DNA from: Pontibaca methylaminivorans
GTDB taxonomy: Bacteria; Pseudomonadota; Alphaproteobacteria; Rhodobacterales; Rhodobacteraceae
Length of the DNA stretch: 64,000 nucleotides
Direction of reading: 5' to 3'
Assembly (NCBI RefSeq): GCF_900156525.1
Contig: NZ_FTPS01000001.1
Coordinates: 868,001-932,000 of the forward strand
Below, one piece after another: positions 11,682 through 20,791 of the stretch. Under the pieces are notes generated by a model. The model was not told where the DNA came from. It worked only from the letters and a program-made list of their open reading frames with translations, and ran no database searches. The translations under genes were made by a program, and so were the position numbers. Position 1 is the first letter of the stretch, and each line of letters opens with the position of its first letter.

Positions 11682-12857
11682 TCAGTCTGTGGTTTTTCGG
11701 TCAAACTGTGCGAGAAAAAACCCATCTGTCCCGTCGAGCAGCGACCAGGACCGGCAGGAGAGTCGCCGCCAACCGGAGTTCTCGTTCAGAAAACGGTCGG
11801 CCTGCGCGCTGTTTTCGCAGTCGAGAACCGAACAGGTCATATAGGCCAGCACCCCGTCCGGCGCCGTGAGCGACGCCGCCTCGCGCAGGATCGTGGCCTG
11901 GATGTCGCCAAGCTCCGCCAGCCGTTCGGGCGTGAGCATCCATTTCCCCTCGGGGCTGCGCCGCCAGGCACCACTCCCCGAACAGGGAACATCGCACAGC
12001 ACGAGGTCGAAGGGTCCGTGCTCACCGGCCCGGCCCGGTGCAAGCAGGTCAACCTCGAGTCGCGCCCGCCTGGCCCGTTCCGGCAGATCGCGCATCCTTG
12101 CCGCATCCGCATCGTGGGCGAACAGGGCAACCCGCGCCCGCGCGCCCATGGCCAGCGTCTTGCCGCCGCCACCGGCGCAGAAATCGAGCACCCGCATGCC
12201 GTCGCGCAGCGGCAGCGCCTCCACCGCCGCCTGGCTGGCACCGTCCTGCAGTTCCACCAGTCCTTCGCGATAGGCGCGCGTGCCGCGGATGCGGCGGGCG
12301 CCCTCGTGCACCTCGAGCGCCGTATCGGCAGCCGGGTGCGGCGTGGTCAGGATGCCCTCGTCGCGCAGCAGCCGCTCGGCGGCCTCACGATCCGCAAGCA
12401 GCGTATTCACGCGCAGATGAACCGGCGCGCGCTGCTTGAGGATCCGCGCCACGGACGCGGCCTGCGCCCCGAGCGAGCGCTCCATCAACGGCAGCAGCCA
12501 GTCCGGCAGGTCGAGTTCCTCTGCCCCGGGCGCGGGCGGGCGGCCGCCCGCGCGTTCCTGCCCGGACAGGGGCGGCGGGGCATGGCGCGCGCCGGTGAAC
12601 AGCGCCTCCGGATCCTGTTGCGCCGCCCGCAGCGCGCCGAGCATCAGCGCGCGCCCGCTCATCGTCCCGCCCAGCGCCGCGAATGAGCGCAGATTGCGCA
12701 GGGCGCTGAACACGTGGTCGCGCACCGCCGCACGATCGCCCGAACCCGCGTAGCGGCTGCGCCGCGCCCAGCCGGTCAGCAGCGGCTCGACCGCACCGCC
12801 GGCAAGGTAGTCGTCCAGAATCTCGATCGCCGTCTGGACCCGGGCCGCCGGGGTCAT
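11682..12857 (-). CDS. RsmB/NOP-family RNA (cytosine-C5) methyltransferase
   Basis: 391-residue SAM-dependent rRNA methyltransferase. An NusB-like N-terminal helical domain is followed by the Rossmann domain with the SAM motif VLDFCAGGGGKTLAMGA, the motif IV cysteine in DVPCSGSG, and the nucleophilic cysteine in YMTCSV. RsmB methylates C967 of 16S rRNA; alphaproteobacterial homologues are annotated as RsmB-like without direct proof. The ATG at 12857 (MTPAARVQTAIEIL) is chosen because the longer frame is low-complexity and overlaps mtgA. It lies downstream of the methyltransferase gene and upstream of cckA on the same strand. Confidence 0.88.
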   Translation of the reverse strand: MTPAARVQTAIEILDDYLAGGAVEPLLTGWARRSRYAGSGDRAAVRDHVFSALRNLRSFAALGGTMSGRALMLGALRAAQQDPEALFTGARHAPPPLSGQERAGGRPPAPGAEELDLPDWLLPLMERSLGAQAASVARILKQRAPVHLRVNTLLADREAAERLLRDEGILTTPHPAADTALEVHEGARRIRGTRAYREGLVELQDGASQAAVEALPLRDGMRVLDFCAGGGGKTLAMGARARVALFAHDADAARMRDLPERARRARLEVDLLAPGRAGEHGPFDLVLCDVPCSGSGAWRRSPEGKWMLTPERLAELGDIQATILREAASLTAPDGVLAYMTCSVLDCENSAQADRFLNENSGWRRLSCRSWSLLDGTDGFFLAQFDRKTTD

Positions 12858-12942
12858 GCGCGCCCCCGCTGGCCCAAGGCCGGCCATGCGGCGGCAAAAC
12901 GGCCGGCAGCGGCGCTCGCCGCGGGACTGAATACCGCCGCAG

Positions 12943-14004
12943 TCACGCCCGCCGGCGCCTTGCTCCGCTGCGCCCGGCGCGGCGAACGGTGTCTTCTCCC
13001 GGCAGCGCGGGCGGCTTGTTGAACCGGATCCAGGCCGAGCCATGGGGGTCGTTGTCGGTCAGGAAATTCGCGGCCCGGATCGCCTCCATCTCGCTGCCGG
13101 CACGCGCCTTGGTCGAGCCCATGCCGAACAGGGTGACGAAGGTTTCGTCATCCATGTCATCGGGCAGGATCACGCCCGCCGCAGCGATCGCCTCGCGCCG
13201 GGCGGCGATCACCGAAGGCTTCACCGGCAGGGCGATCGGGTTCATGATCGCGCTGGTCATGCCGGCGGCGATCGCCATGGGCAGGAACGCATTGTTGATC
13301 CCGTGCCGGTTCGGCAGGCCGAAGCTGATGTTCGAGGCGCCGCAGGTCGTGTTGACCCCGAGTTCCTGACGCAGGCGCCGCACCAGCGCAAAGACCTGTA
13401 GCGCCGCCGTGCCCATGGCCCCGACCGGCATCACCAGCGGATCGACCACGATGTCATGGGGCGGGATGCCGTAATCGGCGGCGCGCTGCACGATCTTCTT
13501 CGCCACCTCGAAGCGCACGTCCGGGTCTTCGGAAATGCCGCTGTCATCGTTGCTGATCGCCACCACCGGGACGTTGTACTTCCTGACCAGCGGCAGGATC
13601 TTTTCAAGCCGCTCCTCCTCGCCCGTGACCGAGTTCAGAAGCGGGCGCCCCTCGCAGACCTCGAGCCCCGCCTCGAGCGCCGCCGGAACCGAGGAATCGA
13701 TGCAGATCGGCGCATCCACGGTTTCCTGCACAAGCCTGATCAGCTTGACCATCAATGGCGGTTCGGTCTGGTTCGGGTCGGGGTTCGAGTTGTAGACCAC
13801 CCCCGCATTCACATCGAGCACATTGGCCCCGGCGGCGACCTGCGCCAGGGCGTCCTCGCGCACGCTGCCGAATTCGCCGGCCTCAAGCTCGGTCGCGAGC
13901 TTCTTGCGGCCGGTCGGATTGATGCGCTCGCCGATCACGCAGAACGGATGATCGAAGCCGATGATCTCGGTCCGGCTGCGGCTTTCGACTGTGGTCCGGG
14001 TCAT
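12943..14004 (-). CDS. Methyltetrahydrofolate:corrinoid methyltransferase (MtgA-like)
   Basis: 353-residue TIM-barrel pterin-binding protein (DHPS/MeTr superfamily). ERINPTGRKKL near the N terminus, the VNAGVVYNSNPDPNQTEPPLM segment and CIDSS are family motifs for enzymes moving a methyl group between a methyl-corrinoid protein and tetrahydrofolate. Related MtgA proteins serve glycine-betaine and similar demethylation systems. Its ATG overlaps the stop of the upstream metF homologue (TCAT on the plus strand at 14001-14004), implying coupled translation. The partner corrinoid protein and MttB-type substrate enzyme are not in this window. The Arg/Ala-rich tail is unusual. Confidence 0.85.
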   Translation of the reverse strand: MTRTTVESRSRTEIIGFDHPFCVIGERINPTGRKKLATELEAGEFGSVREDALAQVAAGANVLDVNAGVVYNSNPDPNQTEPPLMVKLIRLVQETVDAPICIDSSVPAALEAGLEVCEGRPLLNSVTGEEERLEKILPLVRKYNVPVVAISNDDSGISEDPDVRFEVAKKIVQRAADYGIPPHDIVVDPLVMPVGAMGTAALQVFALVRRLRQELGVNTTCGASNISFGLPNRHGINNAFLPMAIAAGMTSAIMNPIALPVKPSVIAARREAIAAAGVILPDDMDDETFVTLFGMGSTKARAGSEMEAIRAANFLTDNDPHGSAWIRFNKPPALPGEDTVRRAGRSGARRRRA

Positions 14005-14966
14005 GGCGTGCGGTCTCCTGCGGCGGCAGCAGCGGGTTGAGCGGAATCTCCGCCATGGGCACTGGCCCAGCGGGCCGCGGCGGCAATGCCGCCGAGCGGA
14101 AAGAAATGCAGCCGCGCGATATTGCTGTCGGGATGCGCGGCCCGGTAGGCGGCGAGCGCCTCGACCACCTCGGTCGGCTCGTAGGGCTTGACCAGCCGCG
14201 TCACGTCCATGGCGCGTTTCTGCAGCACCTTGAGCGACGGCCCGACGCCGCAGGCCATGGCATAGCGGATCAGGGTCTGGAGCTTGGCCGAACCGGCGAT
14301 ACCGACATGCACCGGAAGGGTGATTCCCGCCTCGCGCAGCCCCTCGGCCCAGGAAATCACCGGCGCGGCGTCAAAGACGAACTGGGTGGTGATCGCCATC
14401 TCGGCGTCGGTGCGCTCGGAAAACGCCTGTTTCCAGCGCAGCGCCTCGTCGACAAGGGCCGTGCCGCCATCGGGGTCGATGTCCCGGTTGCCCTCCGGGT
14501 GGCCTGCCACATGCAGATGCGTGAAGCCCGCCTTGTCGAACAGGCCGCTTTCCATCAGTTGCATGGAGCTGTCGAAATCGCCCAGCGGAGTTGTCACGCC
14601 GCCCGCCAGCAAAAGCGCCTGCTTCACGCCCGCCTCGCCCTGATAGCGCGCGATCCAGTCGTCGAACATGGCCCGGTCAGCGATGATCCGGGCCGGGAAA
14701 TGCGGCATGACGGCGAAACCTTCGCTGGCCAGACGTTTCGCCGTGGCCACCATGTCCTCGATCGGGGTGCCCTCGATATGGGCGATATAGACGCGCGTGC
14801 CTTCGGGCAGCAGGGCGCGGAAATCCTCGACCTTGGCCGCGGTGCGCGGCATCACCTCGATCGAAAAGCCGTCGAGCAGCGCCTCGACCTCGGTGCCCGC
14901 GCCGGCCCCGGTGCCGCGCGCCGGGTCCTGCCCCGGGTCGCGCCTGCGGAAATTCAACAATGCCAT
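14001..14966 (-). CDS. Methylenetetrahydrofolate reductase homologue (MetF-like)
   Basis: 321-residue MetF/MTHFR-fold protein. The barrel is seen in FSIEVMPRTAAKVEDF, the HFPARII strand and the TTQFVFDAAPVISWAEGLREAGITLPVHVGI segment typical of MTHFR. It would interconvert 5-methyl- and 5,10-methylene-tetrahydrofolate, feeding methyl groups from mtgA into C1 oxidation or acting in methionine supply. The ATG at 14966 has a GGGAGGG ribosome site. Placed between the virulence-factor-domain gene and mtgA, it is probably the dissimilatory C1 type rather than the sole biosynthetic MetF (inference). Confidence 0.86.
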   Translation of the reverse strand: MALLNFRRRDPGQDPARGTGAGAGTEVEALLDGFSIEVMPRTAAKVEDFRALLPEGTRVYIAHIEGTPIEDMVATAKRLASEGFAVMPHFPARIIADRAMFDDWIARYQGEAGVKQALLLAGGVTTPLGDFDSSMQLMESGLFDKAGFTHLHVAGHPEGNRDIDPDGGTALVDEALRWKQAFSERTDAEMAITTQFVFDAAPVISWAEGLREAGITLPVHVGIAGSAKLQTLIRYAMACGVGPSLKVLQKRAMDVTRLVKPYEPTEVVEALAAYRAAHPDSNIARLHFFPLGGIAAAARWASAHGGDSAQPAAAAAGDRTP

Positions 14967-14992
14967 GAGGCCCTCCCAGCCAGATCTGAAAC

Positions 14993-15295
14993 TCACGCCC
15001 AACCTTCGTTTGCTATGAGCGCCTTGAGGCGCGTGCGGTCATATTCGGCCTCGAGGCGGGCGGCCTCGGCCGCGGCGATTTCGTCGGCCGTTCCCGCGCC
15101 TTCCCCCGCCGGAACCGTGTCGCGACGCCACTCCGCCAGATAGGATTCGGTGTCGCGGGCCTGGCATTTCATCGCCGCGCGCCCGATGGCCTGTTCGAAC
15201 CGGTCCGGCAGTTCGCGCTTGGCGCGGTTGCGCCCCCGCCCGACGATGACCTGGGCCGGAATATCACGCCAATAGACGATCGTGACCTCGGTCAT
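14993..15295 (-). CDS. Virulence factor domain protein (PF13769-like)
   Basis: 100-residue protein beginning MTEVTIVYWRDIPAQVIVGRG, with the RNRAKRELPDRFEQAIGRAAMK segment characteristic of the 'virulence_fact' family. Function is unknown and the name is historical. In Rhodobacterales and Rhizobiales the family is regularly next to metF and methyl-H4folate:corrinoid methyltransferase genes, so a role in that C1 system is likely (inference). It is the first gene of the minus-strand run and lies 26 bp upstream of metF. Confidence 0.8.
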   Translation of the reverse strand: MTEVTIVYWRDIPAQVIVGRGRNRAKRELPDRFEQAIGRAAMKCQARDTESYLAEWRRDTVPAGEGAGTADEIAAAEAARLEAEYDRTRLKALIANEGWA

Positions 15296-15544
15296 GGGCG
15301 TTCCTCCTTCTCGGATTCAGATGTAGCCGATCCGCATGGGTGCAAGCGGCCTGATATCGACAGAACGCGCTCCGTCCGCGACGCGCCGCCGGCCGGGCGG
15401 CCGGCATCACGGCCCCGTTCCCGCCCTGCTACCGCCGGGCAAAGGCGGACGCAACGTCACCTTCCGCGATCCATTGCGGGGCATCTTGCGATATCGGAGC
15501 AGCGCCCCTATTCTCGGTCCAACTCGAAATCGGAGGGCGTGGTC

Positions 15545-16657
15545 ATGGCGCCCAGGCGTCCCAGAGGTGCGGGCGCGTTTCCGAAAACGGTCGAACAGCC
15601 CGTGCCAACCCTGCCCGATCCGGGCACGCTTTATGCGGCGCTGGATCTCGGCACGAACTGCTGTCGCATGCTGATTGCCCAGCCAAAGGGCAACGGATTC
15701 AAGGTCGTGGACAGCTTTTCCAAGACGGTGCAGCTCGGCTCGGGGCTCGAGCGGACGGGCCGGCTGTCGCGCGCCTCCATGGCGCGCACGGTGCATGCCA
15801 TGCATATCTGCCAGCAGAAGCTGCGCCGCAACAACGTGAAACGCATGCGCCTCGTCGCGACCGAGGCCTGCCGGCGCGCCGGCAACAGCCGGGAACTGCT
15901 CCAGCAGGTGCGCCGCGAGACCGGGTTGCGCCTCGATATCATCCAGCCCGAGGAAGAGGCCCGGCTCGCGGTCATTTCCTGCGCCTCGCTGGTCAGCCCG
16001 CAGACCGAGCAGCTTCTGGTGGTGGACATCGGCGGCGGCTCGACCGAACTGGTCTGGATCGACATTTCGGCCGTGCCGGCGGCCGAGCGCCCGCGCGCGA
16101 TCATGCGGCTGGAACAGGGGTTCCTGACCGGCTGCACCGGCGTTTCCGCGGCGCGGGTGGTGGACTGGATCAGCGTGCCGCTCGGGGTGGCGACACTGCG
16201 CGACCAGTTCGTCGACGTAGAGGACGATTCGGCGCGCTACGCGCTGATGAGCTGGTTCTTCGAGGAAAACCTGGCCAGCTTCGCCCCCTACCGGGACGGC
16301 ACGCTGCGCAACGGGTTCCAGATCGTCGGCACCTCGGGCACCGTCACCACGGTGGCGGCCAGCCACCTCGGGCTTCGGCGCTATGACCGCACCAAGGTGG
16401 ACGGGCTGCGCATGACCAGCAAGGAAATCGACCTGGTGATCCGGCGCTATCTGGAACTCGGCCCGGCCGGGCGGCGGCGCGACCCCCGCATCGGGGCCGA
16501 CCGCCACGCGCTCATCATGTCGGGTGCGGCGATCCTGCAGGCGTTGCTGCGCTGCTGGCCGACCGACCGGGTCTCGGTCGCCGACCGCGGGCTGCGCGAG
16601 GGGCTGCTTTATACGCAGATGAGCGCGGATGGCGTTCTGCAGGACGCGCCCTGCTGA
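15545..16657 (+). CDS. Ppx/GppA family phosphatase
   Basis: 370-residue ASKHA-fold protein. The phosphate-1 motif (ALDLGTNCCRMLIAQP), the catalytic Glu region (ATEACRRAGN), the DIGGGSTEL phosphate-2 motif and VGTSGTVTTVAA are present. Family members hydrolyse polyphosphate or pppGpp; which one cannot be told from sequence. It lacks the C-terminal HD-type domain of long Ppx enzymes. The ATG at 15545 is 7 nt after CGGAGGG; a GTG at 15539 is too close to it. It precedes rlmE by 85 bp, a pairing frequent in alphaproteobacteria. Confidence 0.9.
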   Translation: MAPRRPRGAGAFPKTVEQPVPTLPDPGTLYAALDLGTNCCRMLIAQPKGNGFKVVDSFSKTVQLGSGLERTGRLSRASMARTVHAMHICQQKLRRNNVKRMRLVATEACRRAGNSRELLQQVRRETGLRLDIIQPEEEARLAVISCASLVSPQTEQLLVVDIGGGSTELVWIDISAVPAAERPRAIMRLEQGFLTGCTGVSAARVVDWISVPLGVATLRDQFVDVEDDSARYALMSWFFEENLASFAPYRDGTLRNGFQIVGTSGTVTTVAASHLGLRRYDRTKVDGLRMTSKEIDLVIRRYLELGPAGRRRDPRIGADRHALIMSGAAILQALLRCWPTDRVSVADRGLREGLLYTQMSADGVLQDAPC

Positions 16658-16742
16658 CGGGCTGACGGGGGTGCGGGGTCGTCGTGGCGCCGAACCGACG
16701 CGGGGCAAGATATGAGAACAGACGGGCGAAAGGAGCCAACGA

Positions 16743-17477
16743 GTGGCACGAAACACTTCCGGGCGCGGACAGCGCGATCTGAAGGTGAAGGTGCGGACCG
16801 CCCGCGGGCGCAAGGCGAGCTCCACCCGCTGGCTGCAACGGCAGTTGAACGACCCCTACGTCAAGCGCGCCCGCAGCGAAGGCTATCGCGGCCGCGCCGC
16901 CTTCAAGCTGATCGAGCTTGACGACCGATTCCGCTTTCTCGTGCCGGGCGCCCGCGTAGTCGATCTCGGCTGCGCGCCCGGGGGATGGCTGCAGGTTGCG
17001 GTGCAGCGGGTGAATGCGCTCGACGAGCGGCCGGGCAAACCCGCAGGAAGGGTGCTCGGCATCGACCTGCAGACGGTCGAGCCCATTGCAGGAGCCGAGA
17101 TTCACCAGCTCGACTTTCTGGACGACGGGGCGGACAGGCAGTTGCGCGACTGGCTCGGCGGGCGGGCCGATGTGGTGATGTCGGATATGGCCGCGGCCTC
17201 GACCGGGCACAAGCAGACCGACCACCTGCGCATCATGGCGCTGTGCGAGGCGGCGGCGCATTTCGCCTTCGATGTGCTGGAACAGGGGGGCACCTTCGTC
17301 GCCAAGGTGCTGGCCGGCGGCGCCGAAAGCGGGTTGCAGACGCTGCTGAAACAGCAATTCGCCCATGTCGCCAACGTGAAACCCCCCGCCTCGCGCGCCG
17401 ACAGTTCCGAAAAATACGTGATCGCCACCGGATTCCGCGGCCCAGGCGGCGCCGAGGACACCACCCAAATGCCCTGA
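16743..17477 (+). CDS. rlmE: 23S rRNA (uridine-2'-O)-methyltransferase RlmE (FtsJ/RrmJ)
   Basis: 244-residue SAM-dependent enzyme that methylates U2552 in 23S rRNA during late 50S assembly. An RNA-binding basic N terminus precedes the Rossmann domain ([15 protein letters not shown]). The K-D-K-E catalytic tetrad is visible in order: [30 protein letters not shown] and [11 protein letters not shown]. The GTG start at 16743 has an AAAGGAG ribosome site. Confidence 0.95.
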   Translation: MARNTSGRGQRDLKVKVRTARGRKASSTRWLQRQLNDPYVKRARSEGYRGRAAFKLIELDDRFRFLVPGARVVDLGCAPGGWLQVAVQRVNALDERPGKPAGRVLGIDLQTVEPIAGAEIHQLDFLDDGADRQLRDWLGGRADVVMSDMAAASTGHKQTDHLRIMALCEAAAHFAFDVLEQGGTFVAKVLAGGAESGLQTLLKQQFAHVANVKPPASRADSSEKYVIATGFRGPGGAEDTTQMP

Positions 17478-17672
17478 CCGCCGCCCAGGGGCGCCCAAAG
17501 ACCGGCAGACCGGCGAAGAAGATTTCCCCAAGCGGTTGCGCAGACCGCGCGAGAAATGCAACATCGCGACGCCCGCCATCGCGGGCAGGACCGCGACACC
17601 ACAGCCGAAAGGGCCGTTCATGCCGCCGCCGACACCCGGCTCCGAGCCCGGCCCACACAAGGGGGCCGGCCC

Positions 17673-18845
17673 ATGAGCCCCAAGCACGAAGAGCCGGGCC
17701 CCGCGACCATGGTCCGGGCCATCCGCGACGGTCTGATGGTCGGTGTGCTGGCGGTGAGCCTGCTGTATTTCGGGGCCGGTTTCCTGATCCCGCTGGCGCT
17801 GGCGTTTTTCCTCTATGTTCTGATCATCGCCGTCAGCAACCGGTTCAGCGCGCTGCCGCTGGTCGGCCCCTACCTGCCGGGGTGGCTCACGCTTGCGCTC
17901 GGCATCGTGGTCGTCATGGCCGGCATGTTCGCGGTGATGTATGTGCTGGCCGACCAGGCGACGCGGTTCCTGTTGAAGCTGCCCGGATACGGGGACCGGC
18001 TCGAACAGATCCTGACCCGGGTCGCGGAACTGGTCGGCAGCCAGATTCCGGACGTGATCCGCGATCAGCTCGCGTCGCTCGACGTGTCACTGATCGCCTA
18101 CAGCGCCTTCGGCGGCGCGCGCTCGTTCCTCAGCACCTTCCTGCTGATCAGCCTCTATGTGATCTTCATGCTGGCGGAGCGCGGCGTCATCGCCCGCAAG
18201 ATCGAACTGGCCGCGACCGATCCCGAGCTCAGCCGCGAGTTGCGCCGGATCATGTCCGACATCTCACTCAGCCTGCAACGCTATGTGGGGGTCAAGACCT
18301 TCATCAGCCTGCTGACCGCGATCGTCTGCTACGGCGTCTACCGCGCGCTCAACCTCGAGTTCGCCGAGACCTGGGCGGTGCTGACCTTTGCGCTGAATTT
18401 CATCCCCGCGATCGGCTCGATCATCGCGGTGCTCCTGCCGGCGCTGGCGGCGCTCGTTCAGTTCGACACGCTCGGCCCGTTCCTCGTGGTTCTGCTCGGC
18501 ACCGGGATCGTGCAGTTCTCCATCGGCAATTTCCTTGATCCGGCGCTGATCGGGCGCAGCCTCAACCTCTCGACCCTCATGGTCATTCTCGCCCTGACCT
18601 TCTGGGCCGGCATCTGGGGAATCATCGGCGCGTTTCTCAGCGTGCCGCTGACGGTCTGCCTGCTGATCGTGTTCTCGAACATCCCCGCCGCGCGGCCGAT
18701 CGCCATCCTCATGTCGAAGGAAGGCACGCTGATGAGCGGGCAGAGCACGCGCGCGCCGGACGACGCGGCCCGGCCGGAAACCGCCCCGGATCATCCGGGC
18801 GAGGACCGGAAACCCACGGTTTCATCCGTGCCGCCGCGAACCTAG
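17673..18845 (+). CDS. AI-2E family (UPF0118) membrane transporter
   Basis: 390-residue polytopic inner-membrane protein. Clustered membrane helices near the N terminus (GVLAVSLLYFGAGFLIPLALAFFLYVLI), a hydrophilic middle segment and a C-terminal helix group with ALNFIPAIGSIIAVLLPAL and FLDPALIGRSLNLS are signatures of the AI-2E/PerM family. Members include TqsA and sodium/proton antiporters, so the substrate is open. The start at 17673 (MSPKHEEPG) is chosen because upstream codons are hydrophilic and unlike the family. The C-terminal tail is rich in Pro, Glu and Arg. Confidence 0.85.
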   Translation: MSPKHEEPGPATMVRAIRDGLMVGVLAVSLLYFGAGFLIPLALAFFLYVLIIAVSNRFSALPLVGPYLPGWLTLALGIVVVMAGMFAVMYVLADQATRFLLKLPGYGDRLEQILTRVAELVGSQIPDVIRDQLASLDVSLIAYSAFGGARSFLSTFLLISLYVIFMLAERGVIARKIELAATDPELSRELRRIMSDISLSLQRYVGVKTFISLLTAIVCYGVYRALNLEFAETWAVLTFALNFIPAIGSIIAVLLPALAALVQFDTLGPFLVVLLGTGIVQFSIGNFLDPALIGRSLNLSTLMVILALTFWAGIWGIIGAFLSVPLTVCLLIVFSNIPAARPIAILMSKEGTLMSGQSTRAPDDAARPETAPDHPGEDRKPTVSSVPPRT

Positions 18846-18886
18846 ACTCCCCGGCCAGTTCTGCCCGACCACGAGGACAAGACACC

Positions 18887-20299
18887 ATGTGGGTTTTCCT
18901 GAGCAGTCTTTTTGCAACCTCGCTCTATGCGGCGGCCGTGTTCTTTGCCTGGCGGGCGGCGGCGACGGCGCGCACGCCGCAGGGCTCGGTCGCCTGGGTC
19001 GTGTTCCTGCTCGCCCTGCCCTTCGTCGCCGTGCCGCTTTACCTTTATTTCGGCGACCACCGGTTTCACGGCTACCGCACCGCGCGGCGCGAGGCAAAGC
19101 AGGTCATCGCGCGGATCCGCAGCGAGGCCATCCTTCACGCGCCGGTCGGCGACAGCAGCAGCATCAATTTCGCCCCCTTCGAATATTGCGCGCACCTCAA
19201 GGTCATGCGCGGCAACGACATGCGCCTGCTGATCGACGGACCGGAGAGTTTCGAGGCCATCTTCGAGGCGGTGGATACGGCGCAGTACTACATTCTTGCC
19301 CAGTTCTACATCCTGCGCAACGACGGGCTCGGGCGCGAGTTCCAGCGCCGGCTCTGTGCCGCCGCGCGGCGCGGCGTGCATGTGCGCCTGCTGATCGACG
19401 CGGTGGGCAGCATCGGCCTGCCCGAGCATTACTGCGACCTGATGCGCAAGGAAGGGATCGAGGTGATCGACCGCCGCACCGCGCGCGGCCCCCGCTTCCG
19501 ATTTCAGCTGAATTTCCGCAATCACCGCAAGACGGTCATCGTCGACGGGCACAGGGGCTTTACCGGCGGGGTGAACGTGGGCGACGAATACATGGGCCGC
19601 TCGCCCTCCTTCGGCTACTGGCGCGATACCTTCGTCGAGCTGTCCGGCCCCGTGGTGCCGCAATTGCAGCTGATCTTTGCGGAGGACTGGCACTGGGCCA
19701 CCGGCAAGCCGTTGATCAACGCGCTCAACTGGACCACCCCGCCGGCGGGCCGCGATGCGAACGGGCTGATCGTGGCCACCGGGCCGGGCGACCTGAGCGA
19801 GACCGGCAACCTGCTTTATTTCTCGGCCATCGCCGCCGCGCGCGAGCGGATCTGGATCGCCACGCCCTATCACGTTCCGGGAATCGACATCGTCACCGCG
19901 CTGTCCCATGCGGCGCTGCGCGGCGTGGATGTGCGCATCATCGTCACCGACGCCTTTGACCACATCATCCCCTGGCTCGCCGCCTTCGCCTATTTCGACG
20001 AGTTGCGCGAGGTCGGCGTGCGGTTCTATCGCTACACGCAGGGATTCATGCACCAGAAGGTGTTCCTGGTCGATGACGAGCTTGCCGCGGTCGGAACGAT
20101 GAATTTCGACAACCGCTCCTTCCTGCTGAACTTCGAGACCATGGCGCTGTTCTTCGACCGCGACTTCGCGGGCGAGGTGGCGGAGATGCTGGAGCGCGAT
20201 CTTGCGGACAGCTACGAGATGGTGATGAGCCTGCGCGAGCAGCCGGCCTATATCCGCTTTGGCGCGCCGCTCGCGCGGCTGCTGTCACCGCTGCTCTGA
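18887..20299 (+). CDS. cls: Cardiolipin synthase (phospholipase D family)
   Basis: 470-residue inner-membrane enzyme that joins two phosphatidylglycerols to cardiolipin. Two N-terminal membrane helices (about 1-25 and 33-55, the PLDc_N region) precede two PLD catalytic motifs: NHRKTVIVDG near residue 213 and MHQKVFLVDD near residue 388, each followed by the expected GGVN or GTMNFDNRS segment. Length is standard for ClsA. Its last 15 bp overlap the convergent small secreted-protein gene. Confidence 0.95.
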   Translation: MWVFLSSLFATSLYAAAVFFAWRAAATARTPQGSVAWVVFLLALPFVAVPLYLYFGDHRFHGYRTARREAKQVIARIRSEAILHAPVGDSSSINFAPFEYCAHLKVMRGNDMRLLIDGPESFEAIFEAVDTAQYYILAQFYILRNDGLGREFQRRLCAAARRGVHVRLLIDAVGSIGLPEHYCDLMRKEGIEVIDRRTARGPRFRFQLNFRNHRKTVIVDGHRGFTGGVNVGDEYMGRSPSFGYWRDTFVELSGPVVPQLQLIFAEDWHWATGKPLINALNWTTPPAGRDANGLIVATGPGDLSETGNLLYFSAIAAARERIWIATPYHVPGIDIVTALSHAALRGVDVRIIVTDAFDHIIPWLAAFAYFDELREVGVRFYRYTQGFMHQKVFLVDDELAAVGTMNFDNRSFLLNFETMALFFDRDFAGEVAEMLERDLADSYEMVMSLREQPAYIRFGAPLARLLSPLL

Positions 20300-20659
20300 A
20301 CGTCCCGTTTGCGCATTCCCCATGCAGCGCTCGTAATACGCCCGATAGCGGTCGAAACGGCGCTGCTCGTCACCGCCGCGCGGGCCGCCGCCCCAATGGC
20401 CATGGGTCGATGATCCGTTCAGCCCGTGGCTGACGCCGAATGCGGCCGAGCCGCTCAGGCGGAAAGTGACATTGCCGACCGTTCCCATGACCGGGGGCGC
20501 CCCGCGATAGCCGCTCTTGCGCGCGGCCTGCGTGTGGCAGACGTCCCTGACCGGATCGGCCCGCAGGGATCCGGGCACCGTCACTGTGAGCGCAAGCGCA
20601 AGTGCGAATGCGAGTGCCGCCGGACTCGCCGCAAGCGCCATGTTCAATCGCTGTTGCAA
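20285..20659 (-). CDS. Small secreted hypothetical protein
   Basis: About 124 residues from a TTG at 20659, or 118 from the ATG at 20641. The TTG is favoured because a GGGAGAG ribosome site lies 5-8 nt before it. The N terminus is a clear signal peptide (Ala/Leu-rich core, predicted cleavage after LRA), so the mature protein is periplasmic. Two cysteines (DVCHTQ and YERCMGN) could form a disulfide; the region between is Gly- and His-rich. I recognise no domain. Codon usage and signal peptide make it a real gene although a longer frame continues upstream. Confidence 0.6.
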   Translation of the reverse strand: MQQRLNMALAASPAALAFALALALTVTVPGSLRADPVRDVCHTQAARKSGYRGAPPVMGTVGNVTFRLSGSAAFGVSHGLNGSSTHGHWGGGPRGGDEQRRFDRYRAYYERCMGNAQTGRSEQR

Positions 20660-20791
20660 TCGCTCTCTCCCTCTCGTGCCGATACAGCCTATCAGATCCC
20701 GCGCCCGCCGCCACCCCGGAGCCTGCGCTTTCGTCCCACCGCGCAACGAGGTAACAGGGCCTGACACAGGTTGATCGCGAGGCCGGCCCCG

